Origin: Planctomycetaceae bacterium
GTDB taxonomy: Bacteria > Planctomycetota > PLA2
Reading direction: 5' to 3'
Assembly (NCBI GenBank): GCA_011525755.1
Contig: WYBS01000088.1
Coordinates: 31,528 to 95,527, forward strand
Length of the DNA: 64,000 nt
Made by a program: the position numbers and the translations under genes. Under the pieces are notes generated by a model, which saw only the letters and a list, made by a program, of their open reading frames with translations, did not search any database and was not told where the DNA came from. Within the stretch, counting starts at the first letter, position 1. Every line of letters begins with the position of its first letter. Below, in pieces: positions 41,666 to 50,495 of this stretch.

Positions 41666-43429
41666 TCACTTGATCCTGTAGCCGAGGAACTCGGGCTCGT
41701 TCGCGAAGATCCAGGCGACGATCTCGCCCACCCGGAAGTCCTCGCGGCCGTAGCTCTCGCGGCTGATCGCCTCCGACGCGCCGCTCGCCGCGAGCCGGTA
41801 GGAGTCGACCACCCGCCGCAGCCGGTCCGCCCAGCGCAGCAGCGCGGGCGCCCGGAGGTCCACCCACCCCTTCTGCGCGTAGCGGTCGATCTCCGCTGGC
41901 GTCGCCTTCCGCGGCGCGACCGACGGGTCGTAGCCCGGGATCTTCACCTCGGGCCCGCGGAGGAACGTCTTCCCGTCCGGCAAGAGGACCGGGATCCCGA
42001 CCGAGATGATCGCGTCGCGGAGGTCCGGCCGCTCGTCGAGCGCCACCGCGAGCTTTGTCCCCGCGTCCGGCGCACGCAGGCTCGCGACCGCCTCGGCGAC
42101 GGTCGGCCAGAGCTCGCGCATCAGGTAGAGCTCGAAGAGGTACTTCGAGAGCTGCGGCGGGCCGAGGTCGCCGAGCGCGACCGACGGCACCGCGCCCTCG
42201 CGGTCGATCTGCTGCAGCCGGTCGATCGCCGCCTGCCGCAGGAGGCCGCCGCGGTAGGTCGGAGCGAGGATCGATCCGTCGAGCGCGGAGAGCACGTCGC
42301 GGCCCGTCGAGCGGCCGCAAAGCTCCTGCACCGCGACCTCGGCGATCTCCTCGGGCGTGATCATCTCCATCTGGTGGAGCGCGGTGATCGCCTCGAACTC
42401 GCCCTCCGCGAACCACCCGTTCTCGCCCGTGTTCACGCAGGCGAGGCGGAGCGTCCGCGGCTTGCCGCCGCTCGACCGCCGCTCAGGGAACCGCGACGCG
42501 TCCGGCCGCGTGTCGAGCGGCTCGTCGAGCGACGCCCTCTGCGCCTCGAAGAGCGGGCGCGCGGGGGCGTGGCGCTTCACGAACCGCTCGCCGCTCCGCT
42601 CCCAGACGTATCCGGGCACCTGGTGGACCTCGACCGACTTGTAGCCGATCATCGCGGCGGGCTTCAGCTCCTTGAAGACGGGGCCGTCCGCCGTGCGCGC
42701 CGCGAGGAAGAGGAGCCCCGTGTGCGCGAAGGCGACCGCGGTCTTCGCCATGAGCGTCGGGCTCGGCTTGTCCTCGCCGTGCGTGTAGGGGATGTTGAGC
42801 CCCATCCCGCCCGTGCCGGTGGTGCCGACCTTCAGGTAGATCTCCGTCTTCGCCTCCGTGAGAGCCGCGTGCAGCAGCCGCACGTGGAGGACGAGCTGCG
42901 GGATCTCGATCGACGCGAGGAGCCCCTGGAGATCCTCCTCGAGCTGCGCGGGACTGGCGTGGCCTGCGGTGCCGCGGAGCCCGAGGTCGGCCATGAGCTG
43001 CTTCGCCGAGGTGGGCACGTCCTGGTAGGAGATCGCGGTCGCGGTGTTGATGCAGTCGACGACCGCCGACGGCTTCAGCTCGCGCATCAGCGCCATCAGG
43101 GCGGAGTGCTCGCGGGCGTCGTCGAAGCTCTCGTAGATGTCACTGAGGAGCTTCCGCCGCCGCGCGGGGTCCTTGCGGTCGTTCACGGGGGGGGCTTCGG
43201 GGGCCGAAAGATCCGCGAGCTTCCCGCGGGCGAAGACGTTGCCGTAGCGGCCGACGACCTCCGCGGCGGGGAACTCCGCCCTGAGCTCTAAGACCGCGCG
43301 CTCGACCTCCGCGCGCCCGAGGGAGACGACGGAGATCCGCTTCGTGACGCCCGCCTTGAGGAGGCTCCGGCAGACCTGGTAGCCGACGAGCCCCGCGCCC
43401 CCGAGCACCGAGACGGAGTCGAACCGCAT
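41666..43429 (-). CDS. Large Rossmann-fold dehydrogenase-like protein, uncharacterised
   Basis: 587 aa. The first 20 residues hold a nucleotide-binding loop (LGGAGLVGYQVCRSLL) of the extended short-chain dehydrogenase/epimerase kind. The rest does not follow the usual YxxxK pattern. Unusual conserved-looking stretches are LKVGTTGTGGMGLNIPYTHGEDKPS and VNTGENGWFAEGEFEAIT (about residues 195-220 and 330-350). This long, two-part protein recalls bacterial families annotated only as short-chain dehydrogenase. Substrate unknown. A TATAGT box lies 7 nt before its ATG. It stands alone between rpsT and the aminotransferase. Confidence 0.75.
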   Translation of the reverse strand: MRFDSVSVLGGAGLVGYQVCRSLLKAGVTKRISVVSLGRAEVERAVLELRAEFPAAEVVGRYGNVFARGKLADLSAPEAPPVNDRKDPARRRKLLSDIYESFDDAREHSALMALMRELKPSAVVDCINTATAISYQDVPTSAKQLMADLGLRGTAGHASPAQLEEDLQGLLASIEIPQLVLHVRLLHAALTEAKTEIYLKVGTTGTGGMGLNIPYTHGEDKPSPTLMAKTAVAFAHTGLLFLAARTADGPVFKELKPAAMIGYKSVEVHQVPGYVWERSGERFVKRHAPARPLFEAQRASLDEPLDTRPDASRFPERRSSGGKPRTLRLACVNTGENGWFAEGEFEAITALHQMEMITPEEIAEVAVQELCGRSTGRDVLSALDGSILAPTYRGGLLRQAAIDRLQQIDREGAVPSVALGDLGPPQLSKYLFELYLMRELWPTVAEAVASLRAPDAGTKLAVALDERPDLRDAIISVGIPVLLPDGKTFLRGPEVKIPGYDPSVAPRKATPAEIDRYAQKGWVDLRAPALLRWADRLRRVVDSYRLAASGASEAISRESYGREDFRVGEIVAWIFANEPEFLGYRIK

Positions 43430-43522
43430 CCGGGCGACTATACGGTACGGGGAGAGTTCTTACGAAACTCGTGACATTGACACCGGCGGCCGACACGCCG
43501 CGGATGCGGCCCCGGGCGCCCC

Positions 43523-43540
43523 GGCCCCCGGAGCCCCCCC
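43523..43540 (-). repeat. G-rich mini-motif (minus orientation) after the aminotransferase
   Basis: The plus strand reads GGCCCCCGGAGCCCCCCC, the complement of the motif GGGGG-CTCC-GGGGGCC. It lies in the 120-bp spacer downstream of the aminotransferase stop. The start of the next gene (SDR-like) is not on the same transcript. Confidence 0.45.
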
Positions 43541-43549
43541 GACTCGCCG

Positions 43550-44725
43550 TCAGAGCGATTTCCGGAGGATCGAGATGCCGCGCTCGAGCACGTCCTCGTC
43601 CACCGCGTAGCTGATCCGGAAGTGCCCGGGCGTCGCGAACGCGCTGCCCGGCACGAGCACGAGGCCCTTGTCGAGCATCCGGCGGCAGAACACCATGTCG
43701 TCCGGCTCGGGGCACTTCGGGAAGGCGTAGAAGGCGCCGTCGAGCGGCGGATGCTCGAGGCCCATCTCCGCGAGCGCCCCGGCCAGGCGGTCGCGGCGGC
43801 GGCGGTAGAACGCCCGCACGTCGTCGCGGGGGTGGTCGATGAGGCGGGCCGCGACCCGCTGCATCGTCGCCGGCGCGTTGACCTGGCCGAGCGCGCGGAG
43901 CGCGAACGGCAGCGCGCGCCGCAGGTCCTCGCGATCCGCCGCGCCGGGGTGGATCGCGACGTAGCCGATGCGGTCGCCGGCGAGGCCCAGGTCCTTCGAG
44001 AAGCTCGAGACGTAGAGCACCTGGTCGTAGCTCCGCGCGGGCTCCGGCGGCGGCCTTTCGGTGAACCAGAGGTGGTGGTACGGGTCGTCGAAGATCAGGT
44101 AGATGGCGCGAGAGAGCTGCGCCGAGCGGATCGCGAGGGCGCGGGCGAGGTCCTGGTAGAAGCGCTCGGGGTAGATGCGGCCGCTCGGGTTGTTCGGCGC
44201 GTTCAGGATCACCGCGCGCGTGTTCGCGGTGCACGCGTCGGCGAGGCGCGCCGCGTCCGGGACGAGACCCTCGCCCGGCGGCACCATGCAGCAGGCGCCG
44301 CCGTAGTTCTCGACGTAGAACGGGTACTCGACGAAGCAGGGACTCGAGAGGATCACCTCGTCGCCCGGGTCGAGGAGCGTCCGGAGGAGGATGTTGAGCG
44401 CCCCCGCCGCCCCGATCGTCATGCAGACGTCGGCCGCCTCGTACGGGAGCCCCGTGCGCCCGGCGAGGTGGCGCGCCACCGCCTCTCGGACCTCCGGGTA
44501 GCCCGCGTTCGTCATGTAGCGGTGGCGGAGCCCCGTGCGGTCCCGCGCCTCGGCGGCGAGCGCCTCGAAGAACGCGGCGGGCGGCTCGTTGCAGGGGTTG
44601 CCGAGGCTCATGTCGGCGACAAGGGCGTCGCCGCGCTCCGCCCGCAGCTTGTTCGCGGCCTCGAACATCCGCCGGATCCACGAGGCGCGCTCGAGGGCGC
44701 CCCGCACGTTGGTGGCGATGGGCAT
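43550..44725 (-). CDS. Class I/II PLP-dependent aminotransferase
   Basis: 391 aa from the ATG at 44725; an upstream in-frame ATG at 44758 would add 11 residues. The PLP-lysine lies in SFSKDLGLAGDRIGY (about residues 238-252) and the Asn of the pocket in NAPNNPSGRIYP. The fold is aspartate-aminotransferase-like, of the type labelled alanine/aspartate or methionine aminotransferase. Substrate cannot be decided. The TATACT box at 44732-44737 is 6 nt before the start and gives a leaderless message. It stands alone. Confidence 0.92.
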   Translation of the reverse strand: MPIATNVRGALERASWIRRMFEAANKLRAERGDALVADMSLGNPCNEPPAAFFEALAAEARDRTGLRHRYMTNAGYPEVREAVARHLAGRTGLPYEAADVCMTIGAAGALNILLRTLLDPGDEVILSSPCFVEYPFYVENYGGACCMVPPGEGLVPDAARLADACTANTRAVILNAPNNPSGRIYPERFYQDLARALAIRSAQLSRAIYLIFDDPYHHLWFTERPPPEPARSYDQVLYVSSFSKDLGLAGDRIGYVAIHPGAADREDLRRALPFALRALGQVNAPATMQRVAARLIDHPRDDVRAFYRRRRDRLAGALAEMGLEHPPLDGAFYAFPKCPEPDDMVFCRRMLDKGLVLVPGSAFATPGHFRISYAVDEDVLERGISILRKSL

Positions 44726-44768
44726 TGGGAGAGTATAGGGCCCGACCCGCCGTGCCACGACCCCTTGA

Positions 44769-44786
44769 GGCCCCCGGAGCCCCCCC
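44769..44786 (-). repeat. G-rich mini-motif between aminotransferase and squalene-cyclase-like genes
   Basis: GGCCCCCGGAGCCCCCCC on the plus strand, identical to 43523-43540. The two copies flank the aminotransferase gene. Confidence 0.45.
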
Positions 44787-44888
44787 GGATCCGCACGCGC
44801 CGCGCCCGGCTTCGCGCGCGAGGCCCGACGGCGGCAAATGGAAAGCGGCCGCCCGTCGGAGGGGCGGCCGCTTCGGATTCGAGAGAGG

Positions 44889-46421
44889 TTACTTCACGCC
44901 GAACACGCGGTCGTAGCGGTAGTAGATCTCGAGGCACATGACGAGCACCGCGGTCGAGTAGACGCGGCCGCCGTCGTCGCCCCAGCACCCGATCGGGTCC
45001 CAGGAGCCCGTGCGCGAGCCCGAGCCCTGGAGGTTCTGGTGCTTCACGATCGCCTCGACCATCGCCTCGTTCCACTTCCGCCAGTGGGTTCCGCCCACCT
45101 GGAAGATCGCGAGCGTGGCGTAGTACCAGTAGTACATGTCGATCGAGCCGTCGTCGGGATTCCACCTCGGCGGCACGCCCACGCACAGGTCGGCGCCCTT
45201 CTTGATCATCTCGCTCGTCTTCGGGTCCTCGCCGAGGAAGATGCGGCAGAGGATGCCGACGCCGGTCATCGAGTGGGACTTCTCCGGCGGGAACTTGTCC
45301 TGCTTGCCCTCCGGGCGCGCCGGCGAGCCGCCGGCCGAGTTGTAGCCGACCTGGCCGAAGTTCGGCTCGGTCATCTTGTCGATCCACTGGCGGGCGCCTT
45401 CGAAGGCGTCCGGGTCGACCTCGAGACCCGCGTACTTGCCCGACTTCAGGGCCATCACGCACCAGCCGGTGACGGAGGTGTCGTTCTCGCCGCCGCGCGG
45501 CTCGTAGCGCCACGCGAGGTACGGGTTGCGCGCCATCGCGATGAAGTTGAGCCCGTCCTGCGCGGGCTTCTTGTAGCGTGGGTTTCGCGTCATCCAGAAC
45601 GCCTCGCACATGGCGAGCGTGGCGATCGCGTGGTTGTACATGAAGGCGTGCGTCGCGCGCGTCCCGAAGACGCCGTCGTCCGACTGGCTCTGCATGAGGT
45701 AGCGGAGGCCGGCGCGCACGTTCTTCGCGTACTTGTTCTCCTTCGCGGAGCCGCGGTCCGTGTACCCGGCGCCGAGGAACGCGAGGATCGCGAGCCCGGT
45801 GACGCCGACGTCGTAGAGCGCCCCGCCCGCGCCGTCGCACTTGTCGTCGGCCGGGTCGTGCTTCATGAAGTCGTCGCAGTCCCACTTGCCGTCCTCGTCG
45901 ACGTCCTGGTGGTCCGCGAGCCACTTGAGGCCAAGCTCGACGGCGTTCTCGGTGAGGCCCGAGCCGCCGCCAGCCCTCAGGTTCCGACGGCCGCCGCGGC
46001 CGCGCTTGCCGCCGCCCGCGCCGCCGCCGAGGCCGATCGCCGAGTTCGTCGAGGGGCCGGTGAACGGCGCGTCGGAGATGCCGTCCTCGCCGGCGGTCTC
46101 CTCGAACTCGCTGTCCGTGTCCACCTCGTTGTGGTCGGAGAGCTCCTCGGTCTCGATCTTCTCGACGATCTGCTCCTCGGGGATCTCCGGCTCCGGCTCC
46201 TCGATGGGGACCTCGGGCTCCTCCATGGCCTCCTGCGCGGACGACTCGATCCGCGCGATGGGCGCCTTGACCTCGACGGCCATCGGGATCAGCCACATGA
46301 TGAGGAGGGCGACGCCATGGAACACGGCCGAGATGAGCCACCACGGGGCCATCTTGACCATCTCCTGTACGGCGCCCTCGAAGCCCGCCTCCTCGAGACG
46401 GCGTTCGCTGATCATTCGCAT
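44889..46421 (-). CDS. Membrane-anchored protein with squalene-cyclase-type alpha/alpha repeats
   Basis: 510 aa. A cytoplasmic N-terminus (1-25) is followed by one membrane helix (about 27-47, PWWLISAVFHGVALLIMWLIP). An acidic Pro/Glu-rich linker (about 55-110) and a Gly/Arg-rich stretch (about 128-150) come next. The C-terminal two-thirds is an alpha/alpha toroid of prenyltransferase/squalene-cyclase repeats (for example ALYDVGVTGLAILAFLG, HAIATLAMCEAFW and YYWYYATLAIFQVGG), containing several DD/GG and Trp motifs. The anchor plus linker layout resembles TonB-like proteins. The family is especially common in planctomycetes; function unknown, catalytic aspartates of true cyclases not evident. 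TAGGAT about 38 nt upstream is a candidate -10. Confidence 0.85.
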   Translation of the reverse strand: MRMISERRLEEAGFEGAVQEMVKMAPWWLISAVFHGVALLIMWLIPMAVEVKAPIARIESSAQEAMEEPEVPIEEPEPEIPEEQIVEKIETEELSDHNEVDTDSEFEETAGEDGISDAPFTGPSTNSAIGLGGGAGGGKRGRGGRRNLRAGGGSGLTENAVELGLKWLADHQDVDEDGKWDCDDFMKHDPADDKCDGAGGALYDVGVTGLAILAFLGAGYTDRGSAKENKYAKNVRAGLRYLMQSQSDDGVFGTRATHAFMYNHAIATLAMCEAFWMTRNPRYKKPAQDGLNFIAMARNPYLAWRYEPRGGENDTSVTGWCVMALKSGKYAGLEVDPDAFEGARQWIDKMTEPNFGQVGYNSAGGSPARPEGKQDKFPPEKSHSMTGVGILCRIFLGEDPKTSEMIKKGADLCVGVPPRWNPDDGSIDMYYWYYATLAIFQVGGTHWRKWNEAMVEAIVKHQNLQGSGSRTGSWDPIGCWGDDGGRVYSTAVLVMCLEIYYRYDRVFGVK

Positions 46422-46553
46422 CGCTGTTATGACCTCTCTTGCGGCCTAAACCGCCATCCTACCGACCGGTTCGGCCGCTTACCAAATGGGAAACGGACGA
46501 GGCGGGAAACGGTTCGAAAAGAGCGTAAGCCATTCCCTCTAAAGGGGTTAGGA

Positions 46554-46593
46554 GGGGGTCCGGGGGCAAGGGGACGGCCCCCGAAGCCCCCCC
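46554..46593. terminator. Inverted pair of G-rich mini-motifs after the SurA-like gene
   Basis: GGGGGTCCGGGGGC (46554-46567) is followed by GCCCCCGAAGCCCCCCC (46577-46593). The GGGGGC/GCCCCC arms pair around a 9-nt loop, with outer G-run/C-run arms. It lies 5 nt after the SurA-like stop at 46598, in the spacer 46422-46597, and is a candidate terminator. Confidence 0.5.
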
Positions 46594-46597
46594 TATC

Positions 46598-47707
46598 CTA
46601 CCGGAGCCCGAGCGCGTTGAGGGCGTCCTCGGCCTCCTTCAGCGACGCGAGGATCAGCTTCCGCACCTCCTCCTTGACCCGCGGCGGCTCGACCGTGGAG
46701 GCGCTGAGCGCCCGGAGGCGCAGGAAGTTCTCCCATTTCGTGGCCCGGAGCGTGCGGATCCTGCGGGCGTACTCGTCGGCGACCGCGGGATCCGTGACCT
46801 TCCGCTCGGACGGGCTCGTCCGCTCGACGAGGAGGACGATCTCGTACTCCCCGGCCTGGGTGCGGATGGGCTCGGACCACGTGCCCGGCTCGGCCGTCGT
46901 GAGGAACTTGTCGGCCGCGGTCGTCACGCCGGGGGTCACCCACTGCGCGGCCATCGCGTCGACGTCCTTCGCGCCGTGGTCGCGCGCGACGTCGGCGAAG
47001 GGCCTTCCTCCCTTGAGGGCGGCGACGGCGGCATCGACGCGGGGGCGGACGTCCTTCTCGAGCTCCTCCGCGACCTGCTCCGCCGTCATGCCTTCCGTAA
47101 CCAGCTTCGCGGAGAGCGCGGATCGCATCTTCGGATCGGCGCTCACCTTGAAAGAGATGCGGCGTACGCGGGCCTCGCCGCCGCGCTGCTCGGGGTCGTT
47201 CTTGAAGGCGATCTCGACCTCGCGTGGCGTCGGGCCGACCCGCCAGGGCAGGAGCTGCCGGTGGTCGTGCGAGACGCCGTTCTGGAGGAGGATCCGGAGG
47301 AGCTGGTCGATGATCATCTGGCGCTGCTCGATCCGGAAGCGCTCGAGCGTCATGCCCTGCTGGGCGAGCCACTCGTAGAACTTCGCCTCGCCCTGCCGCA
47401 TCTCGATCTGGCGCCGCATGACCTCGGCCACCTCGGCGTCCCCCACCTCGATCGCGAGGTCGGCGGCGATCCGCTCGTTGATCTTCCTGAGGATGAGGAG
47501 GTCGCGGTTGCGCCGGAGCGTGGTCGGGTCGATCTGGTCGAGCGGGAGGTCGCCGAGGAACCGGGCGACGTCGTTCGCGGTGATGATCTCCTCGTTGAAC
47601 GTGACGGGGAACCCCATCGCCGCGTAGGGCGACGGCTCGGGCGGCCCCTCCTGCGGCCGGGCCGGTACCGAAAGGAGGAGAAGGAGCCCCAGCGGGACAG
47701 CGCGCAT
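46598..47707 (-). CDS. SurA-like periplasmic peptidyl-prolyl isomerase/chaperone
   Basis: 369 aa from the ATG at 47707. Signal peptide 1-19 (ends ARPQ). The N-terminal SurA-type helices (about 30-180: EIITANDVARFLGDL, LLILRKINERIAADLAI) hold unfolded outer-membrane proteins. A parvulin domain (about 180-310, VRRISFKVSADPKMRSAL ... GGRPFADVARDHGAKD) would isomerise prolines. TACCTT 7 nt before the start is a candidate -10. The stop is 5 nt from a G-rich inverted pair. It is not next to lptD or ksgA as in E. coli. Confidence 0.87.
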   Translation of the reverse strand: MRAVPLGLLLLLSVPARPQEGPPEPSPYAAMGFPVTFNEEIITANDVARFLGDLPLDQIDPTTLRRNRDLLILRKINERIAADLAIEVGDAEVAEVMRRQIEMRQGEAKFYEWLAQQGMTLERFRIEQRQMIIDQLLRILLQNGVSHDHRQLLPWRVGPTPREVEIAFKNDPEQRGGEARVRRISFKVSADPKMRSALSAKLVTEGMTAEQVAEELEKDVRPRVDAAVAALKGGRPFADVARDHGAKDVDAMAAQWVTPGVTTAADKFLTTAEPGTWSEPIRTQAGEYEIVLLVERTSPSERKVTDPAVADEYARRIRTLRATKWENFLRLRALSASTVEPPRVKEEVRKLILASLKEAEDALNALGLR

Positions 47708-48056
47708 CGGGGCCAAGGTACCAGCGGGGGGCCACGACGCCCCGCGACCCGTCGCCGCGACTTCCGTCGTCCTTCCGGCCGAAGCGCCGCAGGGTCGCGG
47801 CCTCGCCCCCCCCGCGCTTCTGCGGAAGAGCCGTCTGAGGAGCACCTCGCCCTCGGGTGCAGGTCCCTTGCCGTCGGCCTCTTCTCGTCTGCATGGAGGA
47901 CCCTCGGCGCCCGTGAGGCGATGCGGTGCGGGCGATGCCGTCGATTGGCGCCATCGGGCCGTCCAACAGGCCGCTGCAGCCGGCGAGCAGCGGTCACGCC
48001 GAGCGGTAGCATGTGCCGCGCCGCTCGCGGCTGAGCTGCAGGATGTGGGCGCACGC
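47708..48056. other. 349-bp intergenic stretch with divergent promoters and repeat
   Basis: Between the SurA-like gene (minus) and the HIT gene (plus). It holds the SurA -10-like box next to 47707 and C-runs near 47805. From 47967 it holds the first copy of the TAGCATG repeat family. No gene with coding features was found. Confidence 0.6.
47967..48030 (+). repeat. TAGCATG-type intergenic repeat, copy 1 (before HIT gene)
   Basis: CAGGCCGCTGC at the 5' side, then the core GCGGTAGCATG and a CG-rich palindromic tail. The same block recurs before the next genes. TAGCAT resembles a -10 hexamer. Confidence 0.6.
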
Positions 48057-48437
48057 ATGACGAAGCGAGACTGGTACTGCGAGGATGTCCTCTCGGGCGC
48101 GCTGCAAGTCGATCGCGTCTTCGAGGATGAGAACGTCCTCGCCTTTCATCATCCGAGACCTGTCGCGGACATCCACGTTGTCGTCATCCCGAAGACTCAC
48201 GTCGTCTCCCTGCTGGATCCGGCTGCGCTTGACGGCTCCCTGCTGACATCGATGGTCCTGGCCGTCCAGGCGACGGCATCCAATCTCCGGCTCACCGGCG
48301 GTGACGGCTTCTACGTCCGCACCAACCTCGCGGCCGCTGGCGTCACGCCCCACATGCACTGGCACGTTCTCGGGCCAGGGGCGGGCGCCGATTGGCCACG
48401 CCAACAGGTACCGCCGCCGGGGCCTCGCGGCGCCTGA
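48057..48437 (+). CDS. HIT-family nucleotide hydrolase/transferase
   Basis: 126 aa from the ATG at 48057. The histidine triad appears as HMHWHVLGP (residues about 101-109), preceded by FYVRTNLAAAGVTP. The N-terminal KTHVVSLLDPA is a typical fold element. HIT proteins act on nucleoside phosphoramidates or dinucleotides (AMP-lysine, Ap4A). It is the first gene in a run of plus-strand genes, each with its own upstream repeat. The C-terminal tail (RQQVPPPGPRGA) is Pro-rich. Confidence 0.88.
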   Translation: MTKRDWYCEDVLSGALQVDRVFEDENVLAFHHPRPVADIHVVVIPKTHVVSLLDPAALDGSLLTSMVLAVQATASNLRLTGGDGFYVRTNLAAAGVTPHMHWHVLGPGAGADWPRQQVPPPGPRGA

Positions 48438-48520
48438 CAGGCCGCTGCCGCCGTCGAGCGGCGGGCGCGCCAAGCGAAACTGCGGTAGCATGGGGTCTTC
48501 CGCTGCGCGGCGGAGCGGCA
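48438..48520 (+). repeat. TAGCATG-type intergenic repeat, copy 2
   Basis: CAGGCCGCTGC at 48438, the core GCGGTAGCATGGGG at 48482-48495, and a GCTGCGCGGCGGAGCGGC tail. Aligns end to end with copy 1. It lies between the HIT gene and the membrane-protein gene. Confidence 0.6.
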
Positions 48521-48544
48521 AGACGTTAAGCGGACATCGGAGCG

Positions 48545-49042
48545 ATGTCGTACTTCGACGCTTTCACGGCCAACATCTTCCGGACGGACGCGCGAGGGCG
48601 ACGCGTGATCTGCCCGTTCGGCCGGAAAGTGTATGCCGTGTCGCCGGACGACGAGCGTCGGATCAAGCGGGTCGTCACGTGGTTCCATGCGGTCATGCTC
48701 GTTCTTGTCGTCGTCGCCACCATCGCGGACATGCCCACATGGCCGTGGCTGCTCCTGCTCGTTTCGCTTCTTGTCGCGGCCTACCTCCTTCTGGTGGCGT
48801 TTCTCGCACGGACCCTGCTGCCACTCGAAGTGAGCCTCGCCGATCTCGCACCGGTGACACCGTCAGGGGCGCTTGACCAGATCGCTCGCGCGACTGGGCG
48901 ACGGACCTTATGGACGCTGACCCTCCTATCCTCGGCGTTGACGGCGCTGGGCTTCTGGGTGCGTTCGTGGTGGGGTGCGGCGTTCTTCGCCTTGGGTACG
49001 ATGACATTCGTGGTGCAGCTGTGGAGGTTGCGGCGCCCTTGA
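48545..49042 (+). CDS. Membrane protein of unknown function
   Basis: 165 aa. A soluble N-terminus (1-45, with ICPFGRKVYAVSPDDERRIKRVVTW) is followed by two membrane helices (about 47-62 and 66-88), a loop with DLAPVTPSG, then two more (about 118-135 and 139-157). No recognised family. It has a separate upstream repeat and is in line with HIT, GNAT, M50, PUA-like and katG. No ribosome site stands out (CGGAG is 3 nt before the ATG). Confidence 0.75.
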   Translation: MSYFDAFTANIFRTDARGRRVICPFGRKVYAVSPDDERRIKRVVTWFHAVMLVLVVVATIADMPTWPWLLLLVSLLVAAYLLLVAFLARTLLPLEVSLADLAPVTPSGALDQIARATGRRTLWTLTLLSSALTALGFWVRSWWGAAFFALGTMTFVVQLWRLRRP

Positions 49043-49080
49043 GTGGCGCCTGAGGGGCGCGCGAGGGACGGGTGCACACG

Positions 49081-49108
49081 CATGGGGCGCGCCGCTCGCG
49101 ACGCGGCT
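49081..49108 (+). repeat. TAGCATG-type repeat, partial copy 3
   Basis: CATGGGGCGCGCCGCTCGCG and a CGCGG tail. The TAG part is replaced (CACACG). It precedes the GNAT gene. Confidence 0.45.
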
Positions 49109-49116
49109 TGAGGCAG

Positions 49117-49629
49117 ATGAAGTCGGAAGTCACGATCCGCCCGGAACGCTCCGGAGACGTCGATGCGATCCGGGAGCTCGTCCGCTCGGCTTTCTCCGGC
49201 ATGCCCTACGCCGAAGGGGACGAGCCGGAGCTCGTCGACGCGCTTCGCGCGGGGCACGCACTGTCCTTGTCGTTGGTCGCCGAACGCCGAGGCACGATCG
49301 TGGGCCATGTCGCCTTCTCGCCTGCACACGCGCCGGACGGCACGCCCGACTGGTACGCGCTGGGCCCGTTGGCCGTGCTTCCGGCCCATCAACGCCGCGG
49401 AATCGGGTCCATGCTGGTTCGCGCTGGACTGGAAGCCGTCTCCGGGCTGGGCGCGAGAGGCTGCATCCTGACGGGCGACCCTTCCTACTACTCCCGGTTC
49501 GGGTTCAGGCTCTCGCCGGGGAGCGCCCCTCCCGGCCAGCCGCCCGAGTTCTTCATGGTCAATCTGCTCCGCGGGCACCTGCCGGACGGCCCGATCCGCT
49601 TCCACGCGGCGTTCGGCGGCGACGCGTGA
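49117..49629 (+). CDS. GNAT-family N-acetyltransferase
   Basis: 170 aa from the ATG at 49117, after TTGAGGCAG. The acetyl-CoA loop is VLPAHQRRGIGSMLVRAGLEA (motif A, Q/RxxGxG/A) at about residues 88-108. The N-terminal VTIRPERSGDVDAIRELVRSAF and the C-terminal YYSRFGFRLSPG loop are characteristic of the YhbS/PhnO-like acetyltransferases. It moves acetyl to an unknown amine. A GTG at 49072 could add 15 residues, but there is no reason to prefer it. It is one of the single genes of the plus-strand run. Confidence 0.9.
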   Translation: MKSEVTIRPERSGDVDAIRELVRSAFSGMPYAEGDEPELVDALRAGHALSLSLVAERRGTIVGHVAFSPAHAPDGTPDWYALGPLAVLPAHQRRGIGSMLVRAGLEAVSGLGARGCILTGDPSYYSRFGFRLSPGSAPPGQPPEFFMVNLLRGHLPDGPIRFHAAFGGDA

Positions 49630-49672
49630 GGAGCCGCTGCCTGCGCGGGCGACCGGCGCTCGCGCGGCGCGT

Positions 49673-49704
49673 GCGATAGCATGGGGCGCGCCGCCCGCGG
49701 CGGC
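49673..49704 (+). repeat. TAGCATG-type repeat, copy 4
   Basis: GCGATAGCATGGGGCGCGCC followed by GCCCGCGGCGGC. Nearly identical core to copies 2 and 5. It lies 33 nt before the M50 protease start. Confidence 0.6.
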
Positions 49705-49736
49705 ACGATGATGAGGAGCGCGGTCAGGGGGCGGCG

Positions 49737-50453
49737 ATGAAGCCCGAGCTCGTGAACGGGCTCGTCTTCTATGTCGTGTTCCTCTACTCGACGACGCTGC
49801 ACGAGGCGGCCCACGCATGGGCGGCGCTGCGAGGCGGAGACCCGACCGCCTACCGCGGGGGCCAGGTCTCCCTCGATCCCCGGAACCACATCCGGCGGGA
49901 GCCCTTCGGCATGGTCGTGCTCCCGCTGATCTCGGTCCTCGTGTCGGGGTGGCCGCTCGGGTTCGCGAGCGCGCCCTACGACCCCCGCTGGGCCGGGCGG
50001 CACCCGGACCGCGCCGCGTGGATGGCGCTCGCGGGTCCCGCGGCGAACCTGCTCCTCGTGCTCGCCGCCGGCATCCTCATCAACGTCGGCGTGCTCGCGG
50101 GGGTGTTCTATCCGCCGGAGAGGATCGGCTTTGCCGACGTGACCGCCGCGACGGCCGGCCCCGACAGCACCTGGCACGCCGTCGGATATCTCATCGGCAG
50201 CGTCTTCGCGCTGAACCTTCTCCTCGCCGTCTTCAACCTGCTGCCGCTGCCCCCGCTCGACGGCAGCGGTGGCGTGATGCTCCTGCTTCCGGAGCGGCTC
50301 GTCCCGCGCTACCAGAACCTGCTCTGGAGCACGCCGCAGCTCGGGCTGATCGGGATCCTCGTCGCCTGGCAGGTCTTCGACTTCTTCTTCCATCCCGCCT
50401 TCAGCTTCGCCCTCAATGTGCTCTACTTCGGGTTCGGCGCCTCCTACTCGTAG
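49737..50453 (+). CDS. Site-2-protease-like membrane metalloprotease (M50)
   Basis: 238 aa. HEAAH (residues 22-26) provides the zinc ligands and the catalytic Glu within a membrane helix; the third ligand is in [10 protein letters not shown] (about residues 166-175). About five membrane helices. It is short, without a PDZ domain, as in the SpoIVFB/Rv-type compact group. It would cleave inside the membrane. The substrate is unknown; a link to the anti-sigma factor at the window start is possible but unsupported. GGGGGCGGCG precedes the ATG. Confidence 0.9.
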   Translation: MKPELVNGLVFYVVFLYSTTLHEAAHAWAALRGGDPTAYRGGQVSLDPRNHIRREPFGMVVLPLISVLVSGWPLGFASAPYDPRWAGRHPDRAAWMALAGPAANLLLVLAAGILINVGVLAGVFYPPERIGFADVTAATAGPDSTWHAVGYLIGSVFALNLLLAVFNLLPLPPLDGSGGVMLLLPERLVPRYQNLLWSTPQLGLIGILVAWQVFDFFFHPAFSFALNVLYFGFGASYS

Positions 50454-50495
50454 GCGCATGGCTTGCAACAGGTACGCGCGGCGCGAGAGAGAAGC

